A stretch of 64,000 bases of DNA, from the NCBI RefSeq assembly GCF_028583425.1, contig NC_072805.1, positions 19,664,001-19,728,000 of the forward strand, in the 5' to 3' direction. The translations under genes and the position numbers were made by a program. Shown piece by piece: positions 40,722-51,731 of this stretch (position 1 is the stretch's first letter; each line of letters opens with the position of its first letter). Below the pieces are notes generated by a model that did no database searches, was not told where the DNA came from, and worked only from the letters and a program-made list of their open reading frames with translations. The stretch comes from Eublepharis macularius. Lineage: Eukaryota > Chordata > Lepidosauria > Squamata > Eublepharidae.

Positions 40722-40955
40722 GAGCCAAACTACAAGTGACGCCTGACACAGGTTGGACACTTGTCAGCTTCCCTCAAGTTTTGATGGGAAATGTAGGCAT
40801 CCTGGTCTTGCAGCTTGGCTCTCCGACTGCTGTCCAATGGACTTTTCAACTGTCACTTGTCCAACATTCCGCCAAGCTGCCTACATTTCCCATCAAAACT
40901 TGAGGGAAGCTGACCAGTGTCCAACCTGTGTCAGGCGTCACTTGTAGTTTGGCCT
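40722..40955. mobile_element. P1 MITE (long-arm subtype)
   Basis: GAGCCAAACTACAAGTGACG end and complement with TTTTGATGGGAAATGTAGGC in both arms. Confidence 0.75.
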
Positions 40956-41087
40956 TCAGTGGTGGTAATCAAACCAGATGCAGAATATCATGGGGTGATG
41001 TGGGGTGTGGGTGAAGACATTTAGGGTTTCAAACTTTGTTCATCCCAAAGAGGATTTGATGTGGGTGCACCTGCCAGGAGAGAGAGA

Positions 41088-41205
41088 GGGCCAAGCTACA
41101 CATGACGAATGACACTTGAACGGCAAGTGGATTGAGTGGAGGGCAAGTGAACAGGGAGAAATACACTTGCCGTTCAAGTGTCATTCGTCATGTGTAGCTT
41201 GGCCC
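41088..41205. mobile_element. P1 MITE (short)
   Basis: GGGCCAAGCTACACATGACG and complement, AGA on both sides. Near-identical to 56307 and 58924. Confidence 0.75.
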
Positions 41206-41209
41206 AGAG

Positions 41210-41745
41210 AAATGGTTTGATGTATAATAGAATGAAATCAGAATTATTATTCTTCCTCAAACATGAAGCAAGAAATGAGGAAGGAAGGAGAGAAGGGAGG
41301 AAGGTACTGTTTTCATAATTTTCATATCGCTCATACTGTCTCCTGAGAGACTAAAACAGAAGATGTATTACCCCCGGTGGGGGACGTGTCTTTCTTTTTC
41401 TTAGCCCTCTTCTGGGAGTTGACAAGGCTGAAAATTCACTCGGCAAGCTTCTTGCGGCTTCGTGTTTTACCCACTGCAATTCATGAGCTGAAGGGGCCCA
41501 TCTCAGGAAAGCAAATACAAGAGGAATCTACTTCCTACCTAGCATAGGCTGCTGCAAAGGTCCCTAGTGTCTGGCCTTAGGAAAAAAATGCCCTCCTCAT
41601 TTTGCCTTTGGAGAGATTTTAAGAATCTCTCTTGAAATGTTGCCAGTGTAACCCCTATGAGGTAATTGGTTTAGCCCAGTGGGGTGGAGTCAGTAGCTAG
41701 AGGCAGGCTGCTGAGGAGGCTGGTTGCTGGGGAGCTTAATAATAA
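41210..41745. other. Nothing recognised
   Basis: No repeat family or exon supported. Confidence 0.4.
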
Positions 41746-41749
41746 TTTA

Positions 41750-41870
41750 CAGGGCTTTTTTTCAGGAGGAACGCAGTGGAACAGAGTTCCGGAACCTCTT
41801 GAAAACAGTCACATGGCTGGTGGCCCCGCCCCCTGATCTCCAGACAGAGGGGAGTTTAGATTGCCCTCTT
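41750..41870. mobile_element. H1 MITE, left half
   Basis: CAGGGCTTTTTTTC end and half of the hairpin only. Confidence 0.7.
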
Positions 41871-42081
41871 TTCAGTCCTGAAGAATCCCAAGGTGGTTTC
41901 TGTTGGATGATAATATACAATAACTCCACCTCCTCTGGTATTGCAATGCACCCTCTCCAAACCCCAGCTCTCATGAAGCCATTTCAGTTGCTCCAGTCCC
42001 TTTCCATCAAACCTCATTCCCTTGACTCTTGATAATAACTTGGCAACCTCTTTCTGGCTACACACAGATATGTGACTGAAC

Positions 42082-42300
42082 TAGGGTTGCCAGCTCCAAG
42101 TTGGGAAATTCCTGGAGAACTTGAGGGTGAAACCTGGAGAAACCTGGGGTTTGGGGAGGGAAAGGACTTTGGCATAGTATAATTCCATAGAGTCCACCCC
42201 CCAAAGTAGCCGTTTCTCCAGGTGAACTGATCTCTGTGGCCTGGAGACCAGTTGCAATTCCAGGAGATCTCCAGCCGCTACCTGGAGGCTGGCAACCCTA
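42082..42300 (+). mobile_element. H4 hAT-type MITE
   Basis: 8-bp duplication GACTGAAC / GACTGGAC (42074-42081, 42301-42308). Confidence 0.8.
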
Positions 42301-42433
42301 GACTGGACAAATACGAATTGTGGCTAATTTTATAGCAAGAACCACCAGTTCCTATACACCAAGTATATAGGCAGACATTGCTGGACGGTGCAAACCCTAG
42401 AAATGCCCACGGATAGAGCAATGCTACTCTGAC

Positions 42434-42640
42434 AGGGTTGCCAGCCTCCAGGAGGGGCCTGGAGATCTCCAGGAATTACAACTGATCTCCAGACAAAAGA
42501 GATGAGTTCCCCTGGAGAAAATGGCTGCTTTGGAGGGTGAACTCTATGGCATTAAAACCCACTGAGGTCTCTCCCTTCCCCAAACCCTGACCTCCCCAGG
42601 TTCTATCCTAGGAATTTCCCAACCTAGAGTTGGCAGCCCT
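42434..42640 (-). mobile_element. H4 MITE
   Basis: AGGGTTGCCAGCCTCCAG to GAGTTGGCAGCCCT, opposite orientation to the copy 130 bp away. Confidence 0.7.
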
Positions 42641-42644
42641 GTTA

Positions 42645-43200
42645 GCCTGCATCCCCTTCAGAGTTAAGCCATCTCTACTGCCAGCTAACCTGGCTCTGCT
42701 GCCAGGTTCAAAGGACACCCCAGAACCACATCCAATGGTAGCTTTCAGTTTTCCCTGGCCCCTAGGCTGCATGTATGCTAAACTGTACCGGAGGGAAGTG
42801 GAATATTTGCTTAGGCCCTTGAGGGGCCAGATTATCGAGGAATGATTCAAGCAAGCCAGCACAGGGATGCCGCTGGTTCTGGGCTGAAGGCAGACTATTG
42901 CTGCCCTCCCCTGCTTCAGTCCATTTTCATTGGGACACTTTTCTCCAAGCACCAGGCATGCTTATCTATTTTAAAGCTTCTTTGTCATTTTCCAACCTTG
43001 CTCTGATCTTGCGGAAAAGGCTGTGAACCCTGAACGCTCTTCCACAGGGAGACTCACCGCTGAAATTCTGTGTGTTTGTCTGCACCTTTCTTATTTTTGA
43101 GGCTGCTGGCTTGTTTCCAAGATGCTGATAATGACTTTTAAAGCTGTTCACTGCCTAGGACTCACACATCGGAAGGGCTAGCTCTTCCTGTATGTCCCTA
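42645..43200. other. Nothing firmly recognised
   Basis: An open minus frame at 42608-42952 overlaps the H4 copy and lacks domains. Confidence 0.35.
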
Positions 43201-43204
43201 AGTG

Positions 43205-43375
43205 CCAGCTGGGGCCTTCTGGCTGCTCAGAAGCTAAGCAGGGTCAGCCTTGGTTAGTAATTGGATGGGAGACCTCCAGTGAAGACTGGGCTTGGCAATG
43301 GCAACTACCTCTGTCAGTCTCTTGCCATGAAAACCTCACCATAAGCCACCAGAAGTCAACTATGACTTGAGGGCA
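43205..43375 (+). mobile_element. SINE-5S
   Basis: GCTCAGAAGCTAAGCAGGGT, TAATTGGATGGGAGACCTCC and the AGTCAACTATGACTTGAGGG tail. Confidence 0.7.
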
Positions 43376-43499
43376 GGATTTCCCCCCCCCTTTTTTTTTT
43401 TGCTTAAGGTGGCATGTTTCTGCTAGATCACGTTCCTTTTCTACCGTGGCTCCCATCTTGTGGAACAGTCTCATTGGGACAGAGCAGTCTGGGAGTGCC

Positions 43500-43685
43500 A
43501 CCATTTGAAGTTTTTAGGAGTTGCTAATTCCATTTTGTTTGCAAGGGCTTTTAATGGGGTTTAAGCTGTAAGGAGCATGTAAATGGGGTTTTACTGTATT
43601 TTGTATTTTTTTTTAAATTTCTGGAATTGTTAGCCATCTTGAGCAGCTAGGGAAAGGCGGGGTGTACATTTTTAGACAAAAATAA
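43500..43685 (+). mobile_element. LINE 3' end
   Basis: GCCATCTTGAGCAGCTAGGG, then AAAGGCGGGGTGTACATTTT. Confidence 0.5.
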
Positions 43686-43759
43686 CTTCGGAATGATCAG
43701 AATAATTAAGAATTTGACTCTTCACAAGAGACCACATCAGGAAAAATCACTCAATTAAT

Positions 43760-44060
43760 CACATTTATTTTATTTATTGTATATTGATTGTTTAAGCTTA
43801 TATTCCAGCTTTCTCAGTTAAACAAGAATTCATAGCAGGTTACAACCGTTTTAAAATTCAGTTTAAAAAACCTCAAATGTAAACAAATGTAAATCACCTC
43901 CAAAAACACATTAGCAGCAAGAATTAGGCCTGACGGAAGAAATTGTTCTGATTTTATGAAGAACTGGTTACACTTTGAAAGGCCGTGATGCGGTACTGGC
44001 AGTGCGGGAAATGGGGAGGATGTAAAGCAGTTTTGCACCTGAATTATTCCCAACAGAGGA
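43760..44060 (-). mobile_element. LINE 3' end
   Basis: Reverse terminus: GTAACCTGCTATGAATTCTT and an AT-rich tail on the minus strand. Confidence 0.4.
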
Positions 44061-44069
44061 ATTCTGAGA

Positions 44070-44560
44070 ACTCAGTAGTCACAGGAAAGCTAGATACTTC
44101 TTAGCAGTTTGCAAAACTACAATTTTCAGATAGCTTTTTTTGCGAGACCATGGCAATTAAAACATTTCTAGAGCCATCTCAATTGGGCATGCAAAACGTA
44201 GCCGTGAAAAAGATACCATGCAAAGGTCTTCCTCCGTGCCAGGGATTACATCTCTGGTTCTTATCAATCATTCTTTATTTCTTTCTGGCCAAGATTGAAA
44301 TTGTCTTTTTCACCCACAATACTCTAGGGTTAGTGCAGATGTTTTTCCCGTTCTTCATTACAAACCTGCAGAGAGGATGCAGAAAAACTTGATTTAGAAA
44401 GAGTACCCATGTATGCGACCTGTCTAAACGCAGTCCTTTCCCATTCCCTCTGTTCTCACTTTTGAAGCCTAACTATTGTGCAAATTACATGTGGCCGTAG
44501 CAGACCTATTTCTTCAGCTTCTGGTTACATATACATGACCATAAATAAGGTAAGTAAACA
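44070..44560. other. Nothing recognised
   Basis: No family or exon supported. Confidence 0.35.
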
Positions 44561-44574
44561 AAAAAATAGTAATT

Positions 44575-44770
44575 TATTTTGCTTATTTAGATATTTATTT
44601 TGATCCCCAATGGGGACTCAAAATGGCTTACAACAACATCATTCTCCCTCCTCCATTTATCCTAACAACAGCCCCGAGAGGTAGGTTAGGCTGAGAGGGT
44701 GTGACTGGCCCAAGGTCACTCAGTGAGCTTCCTGGCAAAACGGAGACATAAATTGGGTCTCTTGGGTCTC
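44575..44770 (-). mobile_element. SINE-D
   Basis: TTTTGATCCCCAATGGGGAC, TGACTGGCCCAAGGTCACTC. Confidence 0.65.
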
Positions 44771-44779
44771 AGGACCAAA

Positions 44780-45870
44780 CTAGATCCGATGGCGTTCTTG
44801 TGGCCACCATGAAGAAGTCACCATCATTTTAAAGCCATTCTTTATTATTCTCTTCTATAGGGGTAGTTTTATTAGCTACCTTGGCAGAGTATACCAAGGC
44901 AGAGTACATATTTTGTAAATAAATAAAAATAAATTTTAAAAACAAATTGGAGGTGCTAATCCCTTGTTTAGAAATGTTCTGTGCTTGAAATCCATGTTCA
45001 GGTATTATGGATTTCTATAAAACTGTATTGTCCTGTAAAAACCAATAAACGTTATTGGAAATTATTTTTAAGATTGAAAAAAAAAACATCTACAATTCAG
45101 CTTTGCTCTGAATTCACGTGGTTTTTCCCAAGGAATTTTTTGTTGTTGCAATATTTAGAAGTGCAGCATTTAAAAGGCTGTTTGAAACATATATGCACAC
45201 ATTTTAGCTAATACTGAATCCCTGTTTGGTCACAAATCAGTGGGGGACCTATCCCACTCCCCCCCCCCCAGAGACAAAGAGATGTTCATTCCCAATACAG
45301 GCAAAGACAAAGGGATGTGAAATTGACAGAGCCTTTGGAGAGGCAAAGATTAAATTAACAAACCCTCTGAGGAGCAATCTCTGCCAGCTCTGTCTTTTTA
45401 AACTATGCGTCCTGGCTAACATTGTGTCTCCCTTCCCTTGAGCGTCCTCGAGATGTCTTGTGTAGAGAGACTCATAATTTGAGATGTGGAACGAAAGTTG
45501 TTACAAGGACTTCTAATGGCAATGTGGGGAAAATTCATGTGCATTATCCTAACTGTTCTCTGGGAAATTTCATAAAATGCATTTAACTGATTAAGAACAG
45601 TTTTCCATTTCCCCAACTCAGGCTATGTAGATGTGCCTTTGGATGGATGGCAGAGAAATACATTGGAGCAGGGAGCAATATTCTGTACTTACACCACAGC
45701 CTCTAAGCTACAGTCACTGGGAGTTCTGTAGTAACTCCTTATCAGTTTCACAGGCAGAGGTCCGCCTCTCTTATAATCATAGCAGCATTCTTTTGGACGG
45801 CTGGGATAAAGTGCTAGGAGAGAATGAGGAGAATGCATTAGTGTTTATTTTCACTGCAACATACTGACAG
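44780..45870. other. Nothing recognised
   Basis: About 1.1 kb, AT-rich, no supported family or exon. Confidence 0.4.
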
Positions 45871-45879
45871 ACCACATGC

Positions 45880-46350
45880 ATGGCATAGTGGATAGAGTAT
45901 CAGTGTGGGATGCCCCAGTTAAAATCCCCACTCTGCTGTGGAAGCTCGCTGGGTGACCTTGGGTCAGTTACTCTCTCAGCCAAACCTGCTTCACAGGGTC
46001 GTTTTGAGCAGGGCTTTTTTTCAGCAGGAACACGGTGGAAAGGAGTTCCGGAACCTCTTGAAAATGGTCACATGGCTGGTGGCCCTGCCCCCTGATCTGC
46101 AGACAGAGGGGAGCTTAGATGGCCCTCCGTGCCGGCACGGAGGGCCATCTAAACTCCCCTCTGTCTGGAGATCAGGGGGCGGGGCCACCAGCCGTGTGAT
46201 GATTTTCTCCGAGGGCAACCCACTGAGTTCCACCACCTCTTTTCCCAGAAAAATAGCCCTGGTTTTGAGGATATAATGAAGGAAGGGAGAGCAATGTTCT
46301 AAGCTGCTTTCGGTCCCCCAGTGAGCGAAAAAGAGAGAGATAAATAAGTG
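45880..46350 (+). mobile_element. SINE-D split by H1
   Basis: 5' part 45880-46008 and 3' part from 46270 (GGATATAATGAAGGAAGG...GTCCCCCAGTGAG) are continuous once H1 and one duplication copy are set aside. Confidence 0.7.
46009..46261. mobile_element. H1 hAT MITE
   Basis: Perfect 8-bp duplication GTTTTGAG (46001-46008, 46262-46269) inside SINE-D. Confidence 0.87.
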
Positions 46351-46579
46351 CAATGTATGCATATCTTAAGCTTGTCTGCTCAGAAGTAAAACCCACAGAG
46401 ACCAAAGGGTCTTTGGAGTAAGCAAGTGAACAAAGGATGGCAGCTTTAATCCTCTTGTGGAGGGTGCTGAATTTCAGCTCTTTATGCTCATGTGAGCATA
46501 CAGCCAGCTTTAAAAGCAGCTCCTTGGTTTCTACCTGGGTTCCTTTTGTACATTGTAAACCACATACTCAACCTCCTTG

Positions 46580-46945
46580 GGAATTGCAAGATTCGAGTCC
46601 AGTAGCACGTTAAAGACCAACAAGATACAAGCTTTTGAAAATCAAGGCTACCTTCGTCAGATACTAATTTTCTGCATTTCCTACACCTCTGCATTTCTTC
46701 CTCTGCCCTAATCAAGTACATTTTGCATTTTACCTTTGCATTCTGACCCCTTTCTTTGCAACACCCTTCCCACCTTCTGGCTGGGGTATAAAGGCTCAGG
46801 GATTCCCATCCCTACTCATACCTGAAGAAGAGAGCGTTGACTCCTGAAAGTTTACACCTCGGGAAATCTCATTGGTCTTTAAGGTGCTACTGGATTCGAA
46901 TCTTGCTCTTCCACTGCAGACCAACATGGCTACCCACCTGAAACT
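46580..46945. mobile_element. R1 inverted pair with a TATA-bearing centre
   Basis: A minus unit (46585-46670, CTGACGA) faces a plus unit (46808-46945, CCTGAAGAAG...CTGAAAG and TCTTTAAGGTGCTACTGGAT). Between them is GGGGTATAAAGGCTCAGG, a promoter-like stretch 5' of the plus unit. Confidence 0.65.
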
Positions 46946-46949
46946 ATCA

Positions 46950-47635
46950 CTTGACTGTAAGGCCATTCAAATACTTTTGTTCTCTGTGTTTACAGTTGGT
47001 TACCCATTTTGTATCCTGTCTGCGTGCTGCACCTTGAACAGCAGCTATAAGCAGAGACCTTAGCAAGCGATTGCATTTGAAAAGAGATGCTGTGAAAAGA
47101 CTCTCAGCCCCTCAAACTGCTGTTAAAGGCACTGGAGCAGGAATAACAGCCCCCCCCACTCAATCCTATCCATAGTCTATTTGGTCCCCATCCTGCATTC
47201 TAATGTGCTGTATGACCTTTCCCAGCCAAGCTATGGAAGATTCTTTAACTGGAGGTGCAAGACTGGAAGCTGGGACCTTGGATGTGCAAGGAAAGTGCTC
47301 CAAATTAGGCAGTGTCATCCTAAACAGAGCTAATCCTTCTAAAAACTATTAAAGTCAGTGGGCTCAAAAGGGTGTAACTCTGCTTAAGAGTGCACAGGCT
47401 GCTTCAGTCAAGCAACGGACTGTCTTCCTATGCTATTCTGACTAGCTGTAGCTCTCCAGTTCCTCAGGCAGGGAGGTCTTCTTCCAGCTCCCCTAGCTGA
47501 GATTCTTTAACTGGCATTTGAACCTTCTGTGTACAAAACATGCCCTCTGCTATGGAGCTGTGGGTCCTCACAACCAATAGGAAGCTGCATTGTAGCATTA
47601 GACCACTGGCCATGGAGCCAAGTATTGCTTCCCAG
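46950..47635. other. Nothing recognised
   Basis: No family or exon supported. Confidence 0.35.
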
Positions 47636-47640
47636 GATTG

Positions 47641-47895
47641 GTGGTGGAGCCAGTTTGGTGTATTGCTCAAAAGCGGCAGGACTCTAACCTGGAGAGCTGG
47701 GTTTGATTCCCCATTCCTCCGCTTGAAGCCAGCTGGGTGACCTTGGGTCAATCACAGCTCTCTCAGAGCTCTCACAGCCCCACCCACCTCGCACGGTGAT
47801 TGTCATGAAGATAATAACAACACACTTTGTAAACCGCTGTCAGTGGGCGTTAAGTTGTCCTGAAGGGGGGTGTATAAATTGAATGTTGTTGTTGT
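47641..47895 (+). mobile_element. SINE-C
   Basis: GGTGTATTGCTCAAAAGCGG head with GGGTTTGATTCCCC, and a GTGTATAAATTGAATGTTG 3' end. Confidence 0.7.
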
Positions 47896-47899
47896 TACT

Positions 47900-48355
47900 A
47901 TTATTCTCTAATATCTACCAATAGAAGGGACAGTCTCCAAAATACAGACCCAAAAAGAACAAACAGTTCAAAGAGACTATATATATTAAGGCGTGCTAAC
48001 ATCTCAATATTCACATTTCACCAATAACCAACAATCAAAATTGTACACAAAGTCCATTCAATATATAGTCATAATTATTAGTCCACCAAAAACCTTCTAT
48101 AGTCAGTCAATCCAATGCCCTTTCCTTTTCTTCTTGTAGGCAAAGAACCATTGTAGCCGCTTAAGATGCTAATAAGCAGTCCATGGTTTTCCTGACGACT
48201 GAGCTGCTCCCAATGGAAGCTCCTGGAGGGGGGTTGGCAACGGGTGCGCCGGCATTGGTTGTACCCCGTTTCGCTGCTCCTTGCTTCTTCACCAGCCTTT
48301 TTGCATATGCAAAATAGCTGAGCGCTTGTCAAGATCAATGCATTGAAGTCAATTT
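47900..48355 (-). mobile_element. Relic of a Penelope-like 3' region
   Basis: On the minus strand: CTGGTGAAGAAGC...GCAGCGAAACGGGGT, and the + text AATAAGCAGTCCA shared with the Penelope-like element at 60680. Similar AT-rich flanks. Inferred relationship. Confidence 0.45.
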
Positions 48356-48409
48356 CTTACTTTACTTTTGAGATTATTATTATTCTCTATTTTTTGTCTT
48401 ATTCTCTAA

Positions 48410-48611
48410 GAGCCAAGCTACAAGTGACGCCTGACACAGGTTGGACACTTGTCAGCTTCCCTCAAGTTTTGATGGGAAATGTAGGCATCCTAGTCTTGCA
48501 GCTGTAATGGAGAGCCAAGCTGTAAAACCAGGACGCCTACATTTCCCATCTAAACTTGAGGTAGGCTGACAAGTGTCCAACCTGTGTAAGGCGTCACTTG
48601 TAGCTTGGCTC
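48410..48611. mobile_element. P1 MITE
   Basis: TAA on both sides (48407-48409, 48612-48614), the classical PIF/Harbinger target form. It lies 180 bp downstream of the second signal exon. Confidence 0.85.
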
Positions 48612-48789
48612 TAAGACAAAGACAAAGTTCATGCTGACCCTGTTACCAATTTAACTGGAGTCACCAGTGATTGGAACTGAGAACTTCTGCAAACCAAGCC
48701 GATACTCTCTCCATACAGGATGCCGTTGTGGCTGAACAAAGATTATACAGTGCATTAAAAAGAAGCAAGAGAAAGTGGAGCTCACTGAC

Positions 48790-48856
48790 CTGCTATACAT
48801 TGACAAAAAACACCCAGAATCAGGAGGGTCAGGACTGAAATCTTCACAGGAGTCAT
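48790..48856 (-). CDS. Second signal-peptide exon (alternative first exon or paralogue)
   Basis: The ATG at 48856-48854 opens MTPVKISVLTLLILGVFCQC-IA, a clear signal peptide, and the exon ends in phase 1 at a GTCAGT donor (48789). Phase, length (67 against 64 bp) and the bases before the ATG resemble the signal exon at 36886, so the two look like duplicates. No Ig exon was seen between 37 and 48.7 kb on this strand. It could therefore splice to the same Ig exons over 21 kb, or be the head of a paralogue whose body was lost. Confidence 0.6.
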
Positions 48857-48948
48857 GTTGTTTTCTGCAAGGTGCCTTCTCTCCTGCTGTCTTTCCTTCC
48901 TCCCTTGATAAGCTGGAGAATGTGGCTTTGGGGAATGAAGACGAGTGG

Positions 48949-48956
48949 TATATATG
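48949..48956 (-). promoter_or_regulatory. TATA box for the signal exon at 48856
   Basis: CATATATA on the minus strand, about 95 bases before the ATG. A start site 25-30 bases downstream would leave a 5' leader of about 65 bases. The position supports a genuine first exon. Confidence 0.5.
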
Positions 48957-49232
48957 CTCCATGTCCCCCCACACATGTACACACAACAGGAAATTTCAGG
49001 GAATGTTCCATTTCTACCCACCCCCGACAATTTCCAGAGAAAATTCACAAAATGTCAATTCGATGACAGAAATGGATCTCACTTCTCCTTTCTTGGGAGG
49101 GGAAAAAAATGATAACTTCAGAGTAGTATCAGTCTTAGCAGAAGTAAAACCAGGATTCGGTCTTAGAAAGATCAGGGACCCAAAATATAGGACGTTGCTA
49201 TATCTTGAAAAGAGCAACTGGGTACTGTTAAA

Positions 49233-50185
49233 TCAAAAAGAGTCCAGTAGCACCTTTAAGACTAACCAATTTTATTGTAGCATAAGCTTTCGAGAATCAA
49301 GTTCTCTTCGTCAGATGCATGATACAAACTGGTCAAATACAGAAGAGGAGGGTGGAGAGGGGAGAGAAGGGGACATATATCAGAAGGGGACAGGATACAA
49401 TTAGCGGGGAGGCAACCAAAACATTTCTTTGCTAGTAAACGTAGATATCTCCTTTTGGTGTGGAGTCAGTTTGCCGTGTTAGTTTGCAGCAGTAAAAGCA
49501 TCCAATTCCTATGTAGTATAAGCCTTCGATAACCACAGCTCTCCCTGCCAGATGCATCTGACAAAGGGAACTGTGGTCCCCGAAAGCCCACACCAGGCGC
49601 CACTGGGCTCCCCCAGACCACGCCGCTGTAAAGGAAATCTGTTACCTGTGATAACGTGATAACCATTCATAGTCTCTATTCAGTCCCAGCTTGACAGAGT
49701 CAAATTTGCATATGAATTCCAATTCACATTATCACAGGTAACAGATTTCCTTTACAGCGGCGTGGTCTGGGGGAGCCCAGTGGCGCCTGGTGTGGGCTTT
49801 CGGGGACCACAGTTCTCTTTGTCAGATGCATCCGGCAGGGAGAGCTGTGGTTATCGAAGGCTTATACTACATAGGAATTGGATGCTTTTACTGCTGCAAA
49901 CTAACACGGCAAACTGACTCTACACCAAAAGGAGATATTTACGTTTACTAGCAAAGGAATGTTTTGGTTGCCTCCCCGCTAATTGCATCCTGTCCCCTTC
50001 TGATATATGTCCCCTTCTCTCTCCCCTATCTCCCCTCCTCTTCTGTATTTGACCAGTTTGGATCATGCATCTGACGAAGAGAACTTGATTCTCGAAAGCT
50101 TATGCTACAATAAAATTGGTTAGTCTTAAAGGTGCTACTGGACTCTTTTTGATTTTGCTACTACAGACTAACATGGCTAACTCCT
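49233..50185. mobile_element. R1 head-to-head inverted dimer, 953 bp
   Basis: Perfect 15-bp duplication CTGGGTACTGTTAAA (49218-49232, 50186-50200). Arms of about 420 bp are nearly identical (for example AGCGGGGAGGCAACCAAAAC and complement) round a centre near 49690. Outer units show CTGACGA-A-GAGAA...TTCTC-GAAAGC. The left end is shorter than the right by the terminal GATTTTGCTACTACAGACTA block. Confidence 0.85.
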
Positions 50186-50501
50186 CTGGGTACTGTTAAA
50201 GGAAGCAAAGAAAGAGCTTGATGAAGATGGATAAAAGATTTGAAGAACATTCCCAAATGATGTTTCACCTGTTGTGATAATTGCGGCTACCATGACAAAG
50301 AGACAGTTATTCTCACCTGTAATTTGCAAATGGAAATAAAGGTATGCTTAACATCCCTGATTTCATAACATGAACTATTATCTAAACTTCCCTCCTTCCA
50401 TTGCTACACATTATTGAATTTTCTGATCTGCTGTCTGCATTCATTTATGCGGCAGTGGACTTTTCCCGCAGTGATTCAGAAGCTAAGACAGTTGTTGTTC
50501 T

Positions 50502-50864
50502 ATATATTGTTGAAGGCTTTCACGGCCGGAGAACGATGGTTGTTGTGGATTTTCTGGGCTGTATTGCTGTGGTCTTGGCATTGTAGTTCCTGACGGTTCA
50601 CCAGCAGCTGTGACTGGCATCTTCAGAGGTGTAGCACCGAAAGACATTCCATACCCTGGGAAACTCTTAAAGGATGACTCAGCCCAACCCCACCTTCCTG
50701 AGTAGATACAAATTACCTGCCAACATCTTTTCCACACTGTGACACTGAGAGATCTCTGTCTTTCGGTGCTACACCTCTGAAGATGCCAATCACAGCTGCT
50801 GGCGAAACATCAGGAACTATATTGCCAAGACCACGGTGATACAGCCCGGAAAATCCACAACAAC
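50502..50864. mobile_element. R2 inverted dimer
   Basis: Perfect 13-bp duplication CAGTTGTTGTTCT (50489-50501, 50865-50877). Right arm longer, with GACTCAGCCCAACCCCACC between the arms. Confidence 0.85.
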
Positions 50865-50910
50865 CAGTTGTTGTTCTGTCACTTAAAGATATTCTGGTCA
50901 TGTTGGAAAA

Positions 50911-51093
50911 TGTCGTCAAGTCCCAGCCAACTTATGGTGATCCCCTGGGGTTTTCAAGGCAAGAGATAGTTAAAGGTAGTTTGCCATTCTTCCTTGGTGA
51001 TCTCCCATCCATGTACGAATCAGGGCTGACCCTGATTAGCTTCCAATATCTGATGAGATCAGGCTAGCCTGGGACATCCACGTCAGTGTAATA
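50911..51093 (-). mobile_element. SINE-5S
   Basis: Reverse: GTCGTCAAGTCCCAGCCAAC, CTCCCATCCATGTACGAATC, TGATGAGATCAGGCTAGCC. Confidence 0.7.
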
Positions 51094-51384
51094 CTAGAGA
51101 ATCATAATTGTAGTCCAATATCTTGTCACTAGTTCAAAATACTCAACAGCTACAGGGTGTGGAATAACAGATTCCACATACAGCATGGTGCTTTAGTGTT
51201 CATGCGTACCCAACAGACAAAATGCATCCACCATCCACAAAGGAGGTTAAAATCCTAGAGACCCTGGGGAGGAAGCTAAACCAGGTAGCACCTTAGCTAA
51301 CAAATATTTTGACTCCTTACCCAAAGAGGAGTAAAATTAGGGACAAAATTTCAACACTGAATTACCAGAAAATGGGTCTATCAT

Positions 51385-51725
51385 TGGTATTTGTTTGTTT
51401 GTTTGTTTATATTCAATTTTTATTCCGCCCTCCTCACATTTCCAGCAGGCTAAGGGCAGATTACAAAATACATAAAGGTTAAAATATATAAAACAGTAAT
51501 TATAGTTAACACTTCTAAAAACATCCAATTTACACAGTTAAAATACAATTATAAATATCAACATAGCGGCACAGAATTCCACTGATCAAATTTAAAACAA
51601 CTTCAGAGCACCTCTGCATTAAAGAGTTTTTAAAATGGGGGTATTGGTGGTGGGGAGGGCCCAATCCCTCATCAACTGACTAGGGGGTCTCCGCCTAGCA
51701 CTGCCCATATCATGTGCCATGAATT
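51385..51725 (-). mobile_element. CR1/L2-type LINE 3' fragment
   Basis: (GTTT)n then TATTCCGCCCTCCTCACAT, reverse of a LINE terminus. Confidence 0.55.
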
Positions 51726-51731
51726 TAGTAT

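Noticed and set aside
42608-42952. 114-codon open frame (-)
   Set aside because: Overlaps an H4 MITE and has no domain.
48775-49404. 209-codon open frame (+)
   Set aside because: Antisense to the signal-peptide exon and running into the R1 dimer; no domain.
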